From Pseudotabrizicola sp. (GTDB lineage Bacteria; Pseudomonadota; Alphaproteobacteria; Rhodobacterales; Rhodobacteraceae), in NCBI RefSeq assembly GCF_030684215.1, contig NZ_JAUXOV010000029.1, positions 1 through 64,000 of the forward strand: a stretch of DNA of 64,000 nucleotides, given 5' to 3'. Below, piece after piece: positions 11,101 through 21,269 of the stretch. How positions within the stretch are numbered: the stretch's first letter is position 1; the number at the start of each line of letters is the position of its first letter. The notes beneath the pieces were generated by a model that saw only the letters and a program-made list of their open reading frames with translations, was not told the DNA's origin and searched no databases. The translations under genes and the position numbers were made by a program.

Positions 11101-12227
11101 ACGGATTTCAGGTCCAGGGCTGGTGTCCGGGAGCGTTGCGGCCCATGGAGTCTGGCGACGGGCTGGTGGTGCGGGTGCGCCCGCCTTTGGGTCGGCTGTC
11201 CCCCGATCAGGCACGCGGGCTGGCAGCGGCGGCGCGCGCGCATGGCAACGGGCTGATCGACCTGTCTGCGCGCGGTAATGTGCAGGTGCGCGGCGTGACT
11301 GCGGCGTCGCATTCCGCATTAATCGTCGATTTGCGTGAGATGGACCTGATCGACGCCTCGCCCGAAGCCGAACAGCGGCGCAACATTGTGATCACGCCCT
11401 TTGCCGATGCGGAAACCTATCGGTTGGCGTCCGCCTTGGCCGACGCTTTGGTCCAGATGCCCCCCTTGCCGGGAAAGTTCGGTTTTGTCGTCGATAGCGG
11501 CCCGATGCCGGTGATGGGCGACATCTCGGGCGACATCCGGCTGGAACGCGCGGCGGATGGGCAGTTGCTGATCCGCTGCGACGGCGCTGCGCTGGGGGCG
11601 CCGGTGGCCGACGTGGCGGCGGCGTCTGTCGAATTGGCGCGGTGGTTCGTGGACGCAGGCGGGGTTGGCGATGGTCGGGGCCGGATGGCCGCGTTGATCG
11701 GGCGCGGCGTGCAGCCCAAGGGCGTGCTGACCGGCACGGTTGCCCCCGCCGCCAAGGCGGTGCCGCCGCAACCGGGGCTGGTGGCGCAGGGTGCGCTGGT
11801 GGCTGTGGCGTTTGGCCAGATGCGGGCCGAAACCCTTGCGGGACTGGCAGATCTTGGCCCCCTGCGGGTGACGCCCTGGCGGATGCTGCTGATCGAGGGG
11901 GTGTCTGTCATGCCCGCGCTGCCCGGTCTGATCACCGACTCCGACGATCCGATCCGGCGGGTCGAGGCCTGCTCTGGCGCCCCCGCCTGCCTGCAAGGGC
12001 GGGCTGCGGTGCGCGATCTGGCGTGGCGTTTGGCGCCTCAGGTCCCGATGGGACGCCTGCTGCATGTTTCGGGCTGTGGCAAAGGTTGCGCCCATCCTGG
12101 CCGCGCGGATGTGACCGTGGTTGCGACCGCCGTGGGGTTTGATCTGATCCTGAACGGCAGCCCCACCGACGCCGCCATGAAACGCGGCCTTGGCGCGGAT
12201 GCGATTGACTTGAGGGGACTGTTCTGA
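11097..12227 (+). CDS. cobG: Precorrin-3B synthase CobG
   Basis: A 376-residue ferredoxin-nitrite/sulfite reductase-like protein. The siroheme/4Fe-4S cysteines are in EACSGAPACLQGRAA and VSGCGKGCAHPGRAD, and the first half carries the typical LIDLSARGNVQVRG. CobG uses O2 to make precorrin-3B from precorrin-3A and is the hallmark of the aerobic pathway. The ATG at 11097 overlaps the cobN stop. This gene indicates that corrin ring contraction here needs oxygen even though the genome also encodes denitrification. Confidence 0.9.
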   Translation: MNGFQVQGWCPGALRPMESGDGLVVRVRPPLGRLSPDQARGLAAAARAHGNGLIDLSARGNVQVRGVTAASHSALIVDLREMDLIDASPEAEQRRNIVITPFADAETYRLASALADALVQMPPLPGKFGFVVDSGPMPVMGDISGDIRLERAADGQLLIRCDGAALGAPVADVAAASVELARWFVDAGGVGDGRGRMAALIGRGVQPKGVLTGTVAPAAKAVPPQPGLVAQGALVAVAFGQMRAETLAGLADLGPLRVTPWRMLLIEGVSVMPALPGLITDSDDPIRRVEACSGAPACLQGRAAVRDLAWRLAPQVPMGRLLHVSGCGKGCAHPGRADVTVVATAVGFDLILNGSPTDAAMKRGLGADAIDLRGLF

Positions 12228-12856
12228 TGCCGCATGTCTATGAAAAGGACGGCGCGAAAATCTATGTGCAATCCTTTGCCACCATCCGGGCCGAGGCCGA
12301 TCTGGCGGCCTTCACGCCCGAGGAAGAGGTGGTCGTGGTCCGCATGATCCATGCGGCGGGGATGGTCGGGCTGGAGCGGCATGTGCGATTCACGCCCGGC
12401 ATGGCAATCGCGGCCCGCACCGCACTTGAACAGGGCGCGCCGATCCTGTGCGACGTCCGTATGGTCAGTGAGGGGATCACCCGCGCCCGTCTTCCCGCAG
12501 GCAATGCGGTGATCTGCACGCTGCAAGACCCAGCGGTGCCCGCGCTTGCCGTCCGCATGGGCAACACCCGCTCGGCGGCGGCAGTCGAGCTGTGGCGGCC
12601 GCACCTCGGGGGCGCGCTGGTGGCCATCGGCAACGCGCCGACCGCGCTTTTTCATCTGCTGAACATGCTGGAAGACCCCGATTGCCCGCGCCCGGCAGCG
12701 ATTATCGGTTGCCCGGTGGGCTTTATCGGTGCCGCTGAATCCAAGACAGCGCTTATGGACGCCGCGCCGGTTCCTGCCGTCGTGGTTGAAGGACGGCTGG
12801 GCGGATCGGCGATCACAGTTGCCGCTGTCAATGCTTTGGCGAGTCGCAAGGAATGA
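12227..12856 (+). CDS. cobH: Precorrin-8X methylmutase CobH
   Basis: 209 residues. The catalytic-His region ERHVRF, the segments DVRMVSEGI, IGNAPTALFHLL and CPVGFIGAAESKTAL are all diagnostic of CobH/CbiC, which moves the C11 methyl to C12 to give hydrogenobyrinic acid. Its start overlaps the cobG stop by one base (TGATG) and its end overlaps cobI by 4 bases, showing translational coupling. Confidence 0.94.
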   Translation: MPHVYEKDGAKIYVQSFATIRAEADLAAFTPEEEVVVVRMIHAAGMVGLERHVRFTPGMAIAARTALEQGAPILCDVRMVSEGITRARLPAGNAVICTLQDPAVPALAVRMGNTRSAAAVELWRPHLGGALVAIGNAPTALFHLLNMLEDPDCPRPAAIIGCPVGFIGAAESKTALMDAAPVPAVVVEGRLGGSAITVAAVNALASRKE

Positions 12857-13611
12857 CCATTACCATGCCAACAGGCCGCATCATCTGTGCCGGGCTTGGC
12901 CCCGGCGACCCGGACCTGATCTCGGTCCGCTCTGATCGGGTGATCCGGTCCGCGCAGCACGTGGCCTATTTCCGCAAGGCCGGGCGACAGGGTCAGGCGC
13001 GGCGGATCGTGGACGGCATGCTGGCGCAGACGGCCCGCGAATACCCGATGGAATACCCGGTCACCACCGAAATTCCCTTTGACAGCCCCGACTATAACCG
13101 TCTGCTGTCGGCCTTTTATGACGATTGGGCCGACCGGCTCCGCGGTTTGGCCATGGCCGGGCACGAGGTGGTGGTCCTGTGCGAAGGCGATCCGTTCTTT
13201 TACGGGTCCTTCATGCATCTTTACATCCGCCTGCGCGATGTTGTGCCAGTCGAGGTGATCCCCGGCATTCCCGGCATGGTGGGCTGTTGGAACGCGACCG
13301 GCGTGCCCATAACCTGGGGCGACGATGTGCTGACAGTGCTGATGGGCACGCTGCCCGAAGAAGATCTGCTGCGCCACATGCAGACCTCTGATGCGCTGGC
13401 GATCATGAAGACCGGGCGCAACCTTCCTCGGGTGCGGCGCGCCCTTCAGGCGGCGGGCCGGTTGCAGGACGCCTGGCTGATCGAGCGCGGCACGATGCCG
13501 GGCCAGCGGATGGCGCGGCTGGCCGATGTGGATGCCGCCGATTGCCCGTATTTCGCGATCGTGCTGGTGCATGGCCACGGCCGCCGCCCGGTCGCCGGGG
13601 GTGACGAATGA
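12853..13611 (+). CDS. cobI: Precorrin-2 C20-methyltransferase CobI
   Basis: A 252-residue SAM-dependent tetrapyrrole methylase: GLGPGDPDLISVRS at the N-terminus, VVLCEGDPFFYGSFMHL and EVIPGIPGMVGCWNATGVPITWGDD in the middle. It makes precorrin-3A from precorrin-2. It overlaps both neighbours by 4 bases (ATGA), and AAGGA precedes its ATG. Confidence 0.93.
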   Translation: MTITMPTGRIICAGLGPGDPDLISVRSDRVIRSAQHVAYFRKAGRQGQARRIVDGMLAQTAREYPMEYPVTTEIPFDSPDYNRLLSAFYDDWADRLRGLAMAGHEVVVLCEGDPFFYGSFMHLYIRLRDVVPVEVIPGIPGMVGCWNATGVPITWGDDVLTVLMGTLPEEDLLRHMQTSDALAIMKTGRNLPRVRRALQAAGRLQDAWLIERGTMPGQRMARLADVDAADCPYFAIVLVHGHGRRPVAGGDE

Positions 13612-14348
13612 GTGGCGGCTGGATTGCCGTTGCCGGCCTCGGCCCGGGTGCCGCGGGCCTCGTCACGCCCGAGGTAACAGCGGCGCTGGATCAGGCGACC
13701 GATGTGGTGGGCTATATCCCTTATGTTGCGCGCATCGTCCCGCGGGCGGGGCTTACGGTGCATGCCTCTGACAACCGGGTGGAGCTTGACCGCGCCCAGC
13801 ACGCGCTGGATCTTGCAGCGGCAGGCGCGCGGGTGGTGATCGTGTCGTCAGGCGATCCTGGGGTATTTGCGATGGCATCTGCCCTGTTCGAGGCGCTGGA
13901 GGCGCGCCCCGATCGCCGCGATACCGATATCCGCATCCTGCCCGGTATCACGGCGATGTTGGCGGCGGCGGCGCGGGCGGGCGCTCCCTTGGGGCATGAT
14001 TTCTGTGCCATCAACCTGAGCGACAACCTCAAACCCTTTGCCGAGGTTGAACGCCGCCTGCGCCATGCCGCTCGGGGTGGCTTTGCCATGGCCTTCTACA
14101 ACCCGCGATCCGCCTCGCGACCGCACCAGTTCGGTCAGGTCTTGCGCATCCTGCGCGAGGAATGTGAACCCGGTCGGCTCGTCCTGTTTGCCCGCGCGGT
14201 CAGCACGCCGGATGAAACCCTGACCTGCGTCACCCTTGCCGAAGCCGAGGCCGAGATGGCCGACATGCGCACGGTGGTGATCGTCGGCAATCAGGCCACC
14301 CGGCGCGTCGGGCGCTGGATCTATACGCCGCGCTCGGTGTCTGCATGA
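13608..14348 (+). CDS. cobJ: Precorrin-3B C17-methyltransferase CobJ
   Basis: 246 residues of the tetrapyrrole-methylase fold: VAGLGPGAAGLVTPE, VVGYIPYVARI, VVIVSSGDPGVFAMASALFE, ILPGITAMLAAAARAGAPLGHDFCAINLSD and MAFYNPRSASRP, all characteristic of CobJ/CbiH. It methylates C17 and drives ring contraction to precorrin-4. The 3' end overlaps the opposite-strand cobK by 28 bases. Confidence 0.94.
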   Translation: MSGGWIAVAGLGPGAAGLVTPEVTAALDQATDVVGYIPYVARIVPRAGLTVHASDNRVELDRAQHALDLAAAGARVVIVSSGDPGVFAMASALFEALEARPDRRDTDIRILPGITAMLAAAARAGAPLGHDFCAINLSDNLKPFAEVERRLRHAARGGFAMAFYNPRSASRPHQFGQVLRILREECEPGRLVLFARAVSTPDETLTCVTLAEAEAEMADMRTVVIVGNQATRRVGRWIYTPRSVSA

Positions 14349-15073
14349 CCCAACCAGATCATCACATCGTCGATCGTGGCGACCACCTCGCGCGCTGGCA
14401 AGGCGGGCCGGTCGATCAGGATGACCGGCACGCCCCGCGCACGGGCGGCGGTCAGCTTTGCCTCGGCCCCCATCCCACCTGCGTTCTTTGCCACGATATG
14501 GGTGATGGCATGATCGTGCAGCAGGGCGCCATCGGCTGCCACGTCGAACGGGCCGCGCGCGATCACGATGGTGGTGAGCTTCAACGGCAGTGGCCCTGTC
14601 GGCGGATCGACCAGCCGCAGCAGGTAATGATGCTGCGGTTTGGCGGCAAAGGGGGCAAGGGTCTGCTTGCCGATGGCCAGAAACACCCGGGCGGGCGCCT
14701 TTGGCAGAGCGTCCACTGCCGCGGCCACATCAGGCACTGCGTGCCAGTCGTCGCCCGGCCCTGGCTGCCATGCGGCACGCTCCAGCCCCAAAAGGGCGAC
14801 GCCGGTCTGCGCGCAGGCCATGATCGCATTCCGGCTCATCTGCGCAGCAAAGGGATGAGTGGCGTCGATCACATGGCTGATCCGGTGGTCGCGCAGCCAA
14901 TCCACCAGCCCCGACACTCCGCCAAAGCCGCCGACGCGGGTAGGCAAGGGCTGCGCCACGGGGCTATCCGTGCGCCCGGCATAGGAAAACACTGCATCCA
15001 GCCCGGCACGCGCCAGGGCCTGCGCCATCAGGCTGGCTTCGGTTGTGCCGCCCAGCAGCAGGATGCGCATCAT
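14321..15073 (-). CDS. cobK: Precorrin-6A reductase CobK
   Basis: 250 residues, starting [20 protein letters not shown]. The segments SYAGRTDSPVA, VIDATHPFAAQMS, FLAIGKQTLAPF and HIVAKNAGGMGAEAKL identify the NADPH-dependent CobK/CbiJ family, which converts precorrin-6A to dihydro-precorrin-6B. It is encoded against the operon. Its 3' end runs 28 bases into cobJ, and its start codon (15073-15071) overlaps the cobL start codon (15072-15074) on the other strand. Its promoter and ribosome-binding site must therefore lie inside cobL. Confidence 0.93.
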   Translation of the reverse strand: MMRILLLGGTTEASLMAQALARAGLDAVFSYAGRTDSPVAQPLPTRVGGFGGVSGLVDWLRDHRISHVIDATHPFAAQMSRNAIMACAQTGVALLGLERAAWQPGPGDDWHAVPDVAAAVDALPKAPARVFLAIGKQTLAPFAAKPQHHYLLRLVDPPTGPLPLKLTTIVIARGPFDVAADGALLHDHAITHIVAKNAGGMGAEAKLTAARARGVPVILIDRPALPAREVVATIDDVMIWLGHADTERGV

Positions 15074-16250
15074 GTCTGAACCCTGGCTTGCGATTATCGG
15101 TCTGGGCGAGGATGGACCGGCGGGCCTGTCCGATGCAAGCCGTGCCGCGTTGGCGCGCGCCGAGGTTGTGTTCGGCGCGCCTCGGCATCTGGCGCTGGTG
15201 GATCCGGGCGCGCGCGGGCAAGCGTGGCCGGTGCCGTTTGACCTCTGCCCGCTTTTGGCCTGCCGCGGGCAGCGGGTGGCGATGCTGGTGTCGGGCGATC
15301 CATTCTGGTTCGGGGCGGGCGGGTCGGTCGCGGCGCATCTTTTGCCCGGCGAATGGGTGGCACATCCGGTGGCGGGCACGTTTTCGCTTTTGGCCGCGCG
15401 GCTGGGCTGGCGGCTGGAGGACGTGATTTGTCTGGGCCTGCATGCCGCCCCCTTTGCCCGGATGTGGCCGGTTCTGGCCCGGGGCGTGCGGGTGATCTGC
15501 ACGCTGCGCGACGCGGCGGCGGTGGCCGAGCTGTCGGGCTGGCTGACTGAGCATGGCTTTGGCGCGGCGCGGGTCACGGTGGCCGAGGCCTTGGGCGGGC
15601 CGCGCGAACGCCTGCGCAGTGGTTGCGACTGGCCAGACATCGCGGCCCCCGTTGCCGTGGCGATCGACGGCGCGGATCTGCCGCCCGGCGCGGGCCTGCC
15701 GCGTTCCAGTGGCCTGCCCGACGATCTGTTCCAGCATGACGGCCAGATCACCAAGGCTCCGGTGCGGGCGGTCACGCTATCGGCGCTTGGCCCCCGCCCT
15801 GCCGAGCGGTTGTGGGATATCGGGGCCGGGTCGGGGTCTGTGTCGGTGGAATGGTGCCTTGCCGGCGGGCGGGCGGTCTGCATCGAGGCGCGGGCGGACC
15901 GGGCTGCAACCATCACCGCAAACGCTTATCGTTTTGGTGTTGCGCATCGGGTGGACGTGCGGCACGGCGCGGCGCTTCCGATGCTGGCGGGCTTGCCGCT
16001 GCCCGATGCTGTTTTTGTCGGCGGGGGCGGCGATGCAGCGCTTTATGACGCGCTATGGGCGGTGCTGCCGGCGGGCACACGGATCGTGGCCAATGGTGTG
16101 ACACTTGAGGCCGAAGGCCGGCTGGCCGATCTGCATGCCCGCCACGGTGGCACCCTGTTGCGGATCGACCTTGCCGAGGCGGGCCAGCTTGGCCGGTTCC
16201 GTGACTGGCGGGGCGCACGGCCTGTGGTGCAATGGCGGGGGACCCGATGA
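15072..16250 (+). CDS. cobL: Precorrin-6Y C5,15-methyltransferase CobL
   Basis: 392 residues, a fusion of the two activities CbiE and CbiT. The N-terminal methylase ([28 protein letters not shown]) methylates C5. The C-terminal Rossmann methyltransferase ([34 protein letters not shown]) methylates C15 and decarboxylates the C12 acetate. The start shares the palindrome CATG with the divergent cobK start. The end overlaps cobE (ATGA). Confidence 0.93.
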   Translation: MSEPWLAIIGLGEDGPAGLSDASRAALARAEVVFGAPRHLALVDPGARGQAWPVPFDLCPLLACRGQRVAMLVSGDPFWFGAGGSVAAHLLPGEWVAHPVAGTFSLLAARLGWRLEDVICLGLHAAPFARMWPVLARGVRVICTLRDAAAVAELSGWLTEHGFGAARVTVAEALGGPRERLRSGCDWPDIAAPVAVAIDGADLPPGAGLPRSSGLPDDLFQHDGQITKAPVRAVTLSALGPRPAERLWDIGAGSGSVSVEWCLAGGRAVCIEARADRAATITANAYRFGVAHRVDVRHGAALPMLAGLPLPDAVFVGGGGDAALYDALWAVLPAGTRIVANGVTLEAEGRLADLHARHGGTLLRIDLAEAGQLGRFRDWRGARPVVQWRGTR

Positions 16251-16609
16251 GGGTGGCCGGAATCGGATACCGCGATGGCGCGCCACCCGAGGCGCTTCAC
16301 GAGGTGCTGGCGCTTGCCGAAGCCGCCGGGGGCCGCGTAGACGCGCTTGCCACGCTGGCGGAAAAGGTCGCGGGCGTGAAGGCGCTGGCCGAAGCGCGCG
16401 GCCTGCCGGTGCTGGCCGTGGCGGTAGCAGGTGTGCAAACTCCCACCCAATCGCCGCGCATTCTGGCCATGCATGGCACCGGGTCGGTTGCCGAAGCGGC
16501 AGCTCTTGTGGCGGCAGGGCCGGGTGCCGGGCTTGTCGTGGCGCGGATCACGGCACGCGGCGGCATGGCGACCTGCGCCATTGCCGAAACCAGAGGACAT
16601 ATCAGATGA
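16247..16609 (+). CDS. cobE: CobE / CbiG C-terminal-like protein
   Basis: 120 residues beginning [21 protein letters not shown], with the conserved [25 protein letters not shown]. It matches CobE, the small protein related to the C-terminal domain of CbiG. It is required in aerobic producers, but its exact step is not settled. The ATG overlaps the cobL stop and its TGA overlaps the cobM ATG, as expected for a tightly coupled operon. Confidence 0.85.
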   Translation: MRVAGIGYRDGAPPEALHEVLALAEAAGGRVDALATLAEKVAGVKALAEARGLPVLAVAVAGVQTPTQSPRILAMHGTGSVAEAAALVAAGPGAGLVVARITARGGMATCAIAETRGHIR

Positions 16610-17379
16610 CCGTCCATTTCATCGGAGCCGGCCCCGGAGCGCCTGACCTGATCACCCTGCGCGGCCGCGATCTGATCGCCGCTTGCCCGGTGTGCCTCTA
16701 TGCCGGATCGCTCGTGCCCGAGGCATTGCTGGCGCATTGCCCGCCCGGTGCGCGCATCGTCAACACCGCGCCGCTGTCGCTGGACGACATCATGGCAGAG
16801 ATCAGCGCCGCCCATGCTGCGGGGTTGGACGTGGCAAGGATTCATTCCGGCGATCTGTCGATCTGGTCGGCGATGGGCGAACAGTTGCGCCGCCTGCGCG
16901 CGCTCGGCATCCCGTTTGACGTGACGCCGGGGGTGCCGTCCTTTGCCGCTGCGGCTGCGGTATTGCAGTCAGAGTTGACCCTGCCGGGGCTGGCGCAATC
17001 GGTGGTGCTGACGCGCACGGCGGGGCGCGCATCCGCCATGCCCGAGGCCGAGAGCCTGGAAAACTTTGCCCGCACCGGGGCGACGCTGGCCATCCATCTG
17101 TCGGTGCATATGCTGGCCGAGGTTCAGGCGCGGCTACTGCCGTTCTATGGCGCGGATTGCCCGGTTGCGGTGGTGTTTCGCGCGTCCTGGCCCGATCAGC
17201 AGGTGGTGCGGGGCACCCTCGCCAGCCTTGATCCTGCCATCGGGGTCGGAGAGCGGACCGCGCTGATCCTGGTCGGCCGCGCCCTTGGCGCCGAGGGATT
17301 TGACGAAAGCCGGTTGTATTCCGGCGATTACGACCGCCGCTATCGCCCGGTCGGCACCGACCCGAGGTTTCCCGAATGA
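16606..17379 (+). CDS. cobM: Precorrin-4 C11-methyltransferase CobM
   Basis: 257 residues: [78 protein letters not shown] and [11 protein letters not shown] are signatures of CobM/CbiF. It adds the C11 methyl to give precorrin-5. It overlaps cobE and cobB by 4 bases each. Confidence 0.94.
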   Translation: MTVHFIGAGPGAPDLITLRGRDLIAACPVCLYAGSLVPEALLAHCPPGARIVNTAPLSLDDIMAEISAAHAAGLDVARIHSGDLSIWSAMGEQLRRLRALGIPFDVTPGVPSFAAAAAVLQSELTLPGLAQSVVLTRTAGRASAMPEAESLENFARTGATLAIHLSVHMLAEVQARLLPFYGADCPVAVVFRASWPDQQVVRGTLASLDPAIGVGERTALILVGRALGAEGFDESRLYSGDYDRRYRPVGTDPRFPE

Positions 17380-18710
17380 TGCCGTCCGGAATTCTGATCG
17401 CGGCCCCATCGTCGGGTAGCGGCAAGACGACCGTCACGCTGGGGCTGATCGCGGCGCTGAGGGCGCAAGGGGTGGCGGTGCAACCGTTCAAATGCGGGCC
17501 CGATTACATCGATCCGGCGTTTCACAGCGCGGCGGCGGGGCGGGCGTCGGTCAACCTTGACAGCTGGGCGATGACGCCCGACCGGATCGGCGCGCTTGCA
17601 CAGGTGGCCATTGGGGCCGATCTGGTGATCGCCGAAGGGGCGATGGGGCTGTTTGACGGCGTGGCGCGGCCCGGAGAGACCGGCACAGGGGCCAGCGCCG
17701 AAATCGCCGCCTTGCTGGGCTGGCCGGTGATCGCGGTGATCGACTGTTCGGGGCAGGCACAGACGGCGGCGGCGGTGGCGCTGGGTCTGGCGCGCTATCG
17801 CTCTGATGTGCCGCTGGCGGGGGTTATCCTGAACAAGCTCGCCTCGCCCCGGCACGAGGCGCTGGTGCGGGCGGGCTTTGCGAGCGCAGGCATCCCCGTG
17901 CTGGGCGCGCTGCCGCGTCAGGCGGGTGTGGCGCTGCCCGAGCGGCATCTGGGTCTGGTGCAGGCCGAGGAATTGCCGCGCCTGACCGAGATGCTCGCCG
18001 GGATCGGGGCCTTTGTCGCCGCCCATTGCGACCTCAGTGCCATACGGGCCATTGCCGGGGGGCGGCCGTGCGTGGCGTCGGCCCCGCGCGTACCCCCGCC
18101 CGGAGACCGGATCGCGCTTGCGCGGGATGCGGCGTTTTCCTTTGTCTATCCGCATCTGCTGGCCGATTGGCGGGCGGGCGGGGCGACGATCCTGCCGTTT
18201 TCGCCCTTGCAGGACGAAGGCCCCGATCCGACCGCAAAGGTCTGCTGGCTGCCGGGTGGTTACCCAGAGCTGCACGCGGGCCGGCTGGCGGCGGCGGATC
18301 AGTTCCGCGCAAGCCTGACGGAGTTTGCCTGCACCCGCCCGGTGCATGGCGAGTGTGGCGGCTATATGGCGCTGGGGGCTGGGCTGGTGGCCGCTGATGG
18401 CACGCGGCACCAGATGGCCGGCCTATTGGGGCTTGAGACCAGCTTTGCCAAGCGGCGGATGCATTTGGGCTATCGCTTGGCCAGGCCCAGGTTGCCGCTG
18501 CCGGGCTTTAGTGCCGGCGCGGCCTTGCGCGGGCACGAGTTTCATTATGCCACCATCCTGTCGCAGCCTGACGCCGCATTGGCTGATGTTGTTGATGCGA
18601 CAAGGGCAAAGGTTGCCGAAACCGGATCATTTCGAGCCACACAGGGTGCGATCACCAGCGGCACCTTTTTTCACCTGATCGCCCCCGCCAGCCCGGAGAC
18701 CACAACATGA
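17376..18710 (+). CDS. cobB: Hydrogenobyrinic acid a,c-diamide synthase CobB
   Basis: 444 residues. The P-loop [10 protein letters not shown] is at residues 9-18, then [24 protein letters not shown], and a C-terminal class I glutamine amidotransferase with its nucleophilic cysteine in [11 protein letters not shown] near residue 325. It amidates carboxylates a and c before cobalt insertion by CobN. The start MMPSG overlaps the cobM stop; the second ATG is an equally possible start. Confidence 0.93.
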   Translation: MMPSGILIAAPSSGSGKTTVTLGLIAALRAQGVAVQPFKCGPDYIDPAFHSAAAGRASVNLDSWAMTPDRIGALAQVAIGADLVIAEGAMGLFDGVARPGETGTGASAEIAALLGWPVIAVIDCSGQAQTAAAVALGLARYRSDVPLAGVILNKLASPRHEALVRAGFASAGIPVLGALPRQAGVALPERHLGLVQAEELPRLTEMLAGIGAFVAAHCDLSAIRAIAGGRPCVASAPRVPPPGDRIALARDAAFSFVYPHLLADWRAGGATILPFSPLQDEGPDPTAKVCWLPGGYPELHAGRLAAADQFRASLTEFACTRPVHGECGGYMALGAGLVAADGTRHQMAGLLGLETSFAKRRMHLGYRLARPRLPLPGFSAGAALRGHEFHYATILSQPDAALADVVDATRAKVAETGSFRATQGAITSGTFFHLIAPASPETTT

Positions 18711-19465
18711 CCTGCACCGTATTTTTCGTCTCCTCGGGGCCAGGCGATCCCGATCTGCTGACGATTCGGGCCGCACGTTGTTTGGCCGAGGCGGATGTGG
18801 TGCTGTTTGATGATCTGTCGTCGGGACCGATCCTGACCCTATGCCGGCCAGGGGCCGATCTGGTGGCAGTGGGGAAACGCGCGGGCCGGCCCTCGCCAAA
18901 GCAGGACCATGTCAGCCGCCTGCTGGTGGATCACGCGCAGACCGGCGCGCGGGTGGTGCGGTTGAAATCGGGAGACGGCGGTATCTTTGGACGGCTGGAG
19001 GAGGAGATCCTCGCCCTGCAAGAAGCGGGCATCGGGTATGAGATCATTCCCGGGGTCACCACGGCCTGTGCGGCGGCGGCAGCGGCGGGAATCCCCCTGA
19101 CCCGCCGCCTGACCGCGCGGCGGGTGCAGTTCATCACCGGGGCCGACACCACTGGCAACCTGCCCGACGATCTGAACTGGGCCGCCCTTGCCGACCCCCT
19201 GGCCACCACAGTCGTCTTCATGGGCAAGCGCACCTTTCCCCGGCTGGCCGAGGCGCTTGTCGCCCATGGCCTGCCCCCCGACACCCCTGCCCTGCTGGCC
19301 GAGGCGGTGGGCCATCCCGACCAAAGTTTGCACCGCTGTACCGTTGCCGCCCTTGCAAGCAGCCTCGCGGTCGGTCGCAGTGAAAAGCCTGCGTTGATCA
19401 TCTATGGCCCGCTGGCCCACACACCAGAGGGCTTGGTGCAGATCGCATCCCGGCATCGGCCATGA
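18707..19465 (+). CDS. cobA: Uroporphyrinogen-III C-methyltransferase CobA
   Basis: 252 residues: FVSSGPGDPDLLTIRAARCL, VVLFDDLSS, KRAGRPSPKQD, VVRLKSGDGGIFGRLEEE, EIIPGVTTACAAAAAAGIPLTRR and TTVVFMGKRTFP define the SUMT family. It methylates C2 and C7 of uroporphyrinogen III, committing it to corrin and siroheme synthesis. The usual HRP in the PxxDHxxR-type segment is divergent, but the fold motifs are clear. It overlaps cobB and cobF by 4 bases. Confidence 0.9.
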   Translation: MTCTVFFVSSGPGDPDLLTIRAARCLAEADVVLFDDLSSGPILTLCRPGADLVAVGKRAGRPSPKQDHVSRLLVDHAQTGARVVRLKSGDGGIFGRLEEEILALQEAGIGYEIIPGVTTACAAAAAAGIPLTRRLTARRVQFITGADTTGNLPDDLNWAALADPLATTVVFMGKRTFPRLAEALVAHGLPPDTPALLAEAVGHPDQSLHRCTVAALASSLAVGRSEKPALIIYGPLAHTPEGLVQIASRHRP

Positions 19466-20220
19466 TCCATCTGTCGCTGATCGGCATCGGGACGGGAAAT
19501 CCCGATCACGTCACCCGACAAGGAATGGCTGCGATGAATGCCGCCGATCTGATCCTTGTGCCACTAAAGGGCGAGGACAAGGCCGATCTGGCTGGTCTGC
19601 GCTTGCATATCTGCCGCGCCTGCGTGACCAACCCCGCCACCCGGATCGAAACCTTTGACCTGCCAGTGCGGGATCCGGCAACGCCGGATTATGTCAGCCG
19701 CGTCAACGACTGGCACGACGCCATCGCCGCCCGCTGGGAGGAGGCCATTCGCGCGCATCTGGCCTCGGGCGGTGGGCCGCGCGTGGCGCTACTGGTCTGG
19801 GGCGATCCGTCGCTGTATGACAGCACGCTGCGCATTGCCGAGCGAGTGGGCCTGCGGATGCCGCTGACGCTGGAGGTGATACCCGGCATTACCGCGATCC
19901 AGATGCTGTGCGCGGCCCATGCCATCCCGTTGAACGATCTGGCCGCTCCCGTCACCATCACCACGGGCCGGGCGCTGCGGGATAGCGGATGGCCCGAGGG
20001 GGCCACGACCATCGTCGTCATGCTGGATGCGGGCGGCGCGTTCCGGGCGCTGGACCCGGCCGGGCTGATGATCTGGTGGGGGGCCTATGTCGGCATGGCC
20101 CAACAGGTCCTGCGCGCCGGCCCGCTGGCGCAGGTGCAAGACGACATTCTGGCCACCCGCGCGACCGCCCGCGCCGCGCATGGCTGGATCATGGACATCT
20201 ACCTGATCCGCAAGACTTAA
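19462..20220 (+). CDS. cobF: Precorrin-6A synthase (deacetylating) CobF
   Basis: 252 residues: LIGIGTGNPDHVTRQGMAAMNAADLILVPLKG at the N-terminus, ALLVWGDPSLYDSTLRIAE and EVIPGITAIQMLCAAHAIPLND. CobF methylates C1 and extrudes the two-carbon fragment, and it occurs only in the aerobic pathway. It ends the plus-strand cob operon; its stop overlaps the convergent permease gene by 4 bases. Confidence 0.93.
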   Translation: MIHLSLIGIGTGNPDHVTRQGMAAMNAADLILVPLKGEDKADLAGLRLHICRACVTNPATRIETFDLPVRDPATPDYVSRVNDWHDAIAARWEEAIRAHLASGGGPRVALLVWGDPSLYDSTLRIAERVGLRMPLTLEVIPGITAIQMLCAAHAIPLNDLAAPVTITTGRALRDSGWPEGATTIVVMLDAGGAFRALDPAGLMIWWGAYVGMAQQVLRAGPLAQVQDDILATRATARAAHGWIMDIYLIRKT

Positions 20221-21266
20221 GGCCGCCGCGCCATCATCCAGATGAAGAACACCCCGCCCACAAGGCCGGTGACCACGCCGATCGGCATGTCTTCGGGGGC
20301 GACAGCCACTCGGGCCAACGCGTCGGCCCAGATCAGGAACACCGCGCCCGCCAGCGCAGAGGCCGGCAGCACGCGCGCGTTGTCACCGCCCACCACCAGC
20401 CGCACCAGATGCGGCATCATCAGGCCGACAAAGCCGATCAAGCCGGAAAAGGCCACCATCACCCCGGTGATCAGGGCTGCTGCAACAAAGACGGTCAGGC
20501 GGAAGCGGCCGACCTCGATCCCGAGGCTGGCCGCCGTCTCATCCCCAAGGCTCATGGCGTTCAGCCGCCCGGCCTGTGCCCAAAGCCAGAGGCCGCAAGG
20601 GATCAGCACAGCCAGCGGCCAGATCAGATGGTTCCATTGCGCCAGACCAAGCCCGCCCAGCATCCAGAAGACCACCGTGTGGGTCGCCCGCGGATCGCCA
20701 AGAAAGATCAGGATATTGGCCCCTGCCATGATGACAAAGCTGACGGCAACCCCGGCCAGCACCAGCCGGTCGGCACTGTTGGCCCCTGCCAATTGTGCAA
20801 CCCCAAGCACCAGAACGGTCGCCACCAGCGCACCGCCAAAGGCCATCAGCGGCACGGTCATCACGCCAAGGAACAATCCGGTGTGCAACAGCGCCGCTAT
20901 CGCGCCAAAGGCCCCGCCCGATGAGATACCCAGGAGATGCGGGTCGGCCAGCGGGTTGCGCGTGACCGATTGCAGGGCCGCCCCCACCAGTCCGAGTCCC
21001 GCCCCGACAAGCCCGGCCAGCACCACGCGTGGAAAACGGATCTCCCAGACGATGTTTGCGCGACCCGCGCTCCAGTCCGGGGTCACGATGCCTGGCAGAA
21101 TGCGGTCAAGCGCAATGCCCCAGACCGTACCCAAAGGAATTGCCACTGCCCCCACCGACACCGCCATGATGACGGAAACCAGCAGCACCACCGCCGTTAC
21201 AAGGGCGATGCCGGTGCTTATTCCGATCTTGCGGGCCAGTGACGGAACGGCGGTGGCGTCAACCAT
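20217..21266 (-). CDS. FecCD/BtuC-type ABC permease
   Basis: 349 residues, about ten hydrophobic segments. The segments RFPRVVLAGLVGAGLGLVGAALQSVTRNPLADPHLLGISSGGAFGA, MLGGLGLAQW and GLIGFVGLMMPHLVRLVVGGDNARVLPASALAGA are typical of the BtuC/FecCD/FhuB family. It should form the inner-membrane channel with the ATPase (22218-23003) and the binding protein (21270-22202). Position behind a cobalamin riboswitch suggests corrinoid uptake, but cobalt-chelate or siderophore import cannot be excluded from sequence alone. Confidence 0.85.
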   Translation of the reverse strand: MVDATAVPSLARKIGISTGIALVTAVVLLVSVIMAVSVGAVAIPLGTVWGIALDRILPGIVTPDWSAGRANIVWEIRFPRVVLAGLVGAGLGLVGAALQSVTRNPLADPHLLGISSGGAFGAIAALLHTGLFLGVMTVPLMAFGGALVATVLVLGVAQLAGANSADRLVLAGVAVSFVIMAGANILIFLGDPRATHTVVFWMLGGLGLAQWNHLIWPLAVLIPCGLWLWAQAGRLNAMSLGDETAASLGIEVGRFRLTVFVAAALITGVMVAFSGLIGFVGLMMPHLVRLVVGGDNARVLPASALAGAVFLIWADALARVAVAPEDMPIGVVTGLVGGVFFIWMMARRP

Positions 21267-21269
21267 GGT

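Noticed and set aside
15074-15916. N-terminal extension of cobK across cobL
   Set aside because: The CobK fold starts at MMRILLLGG; the extension is antisense to cobL and has no homology.
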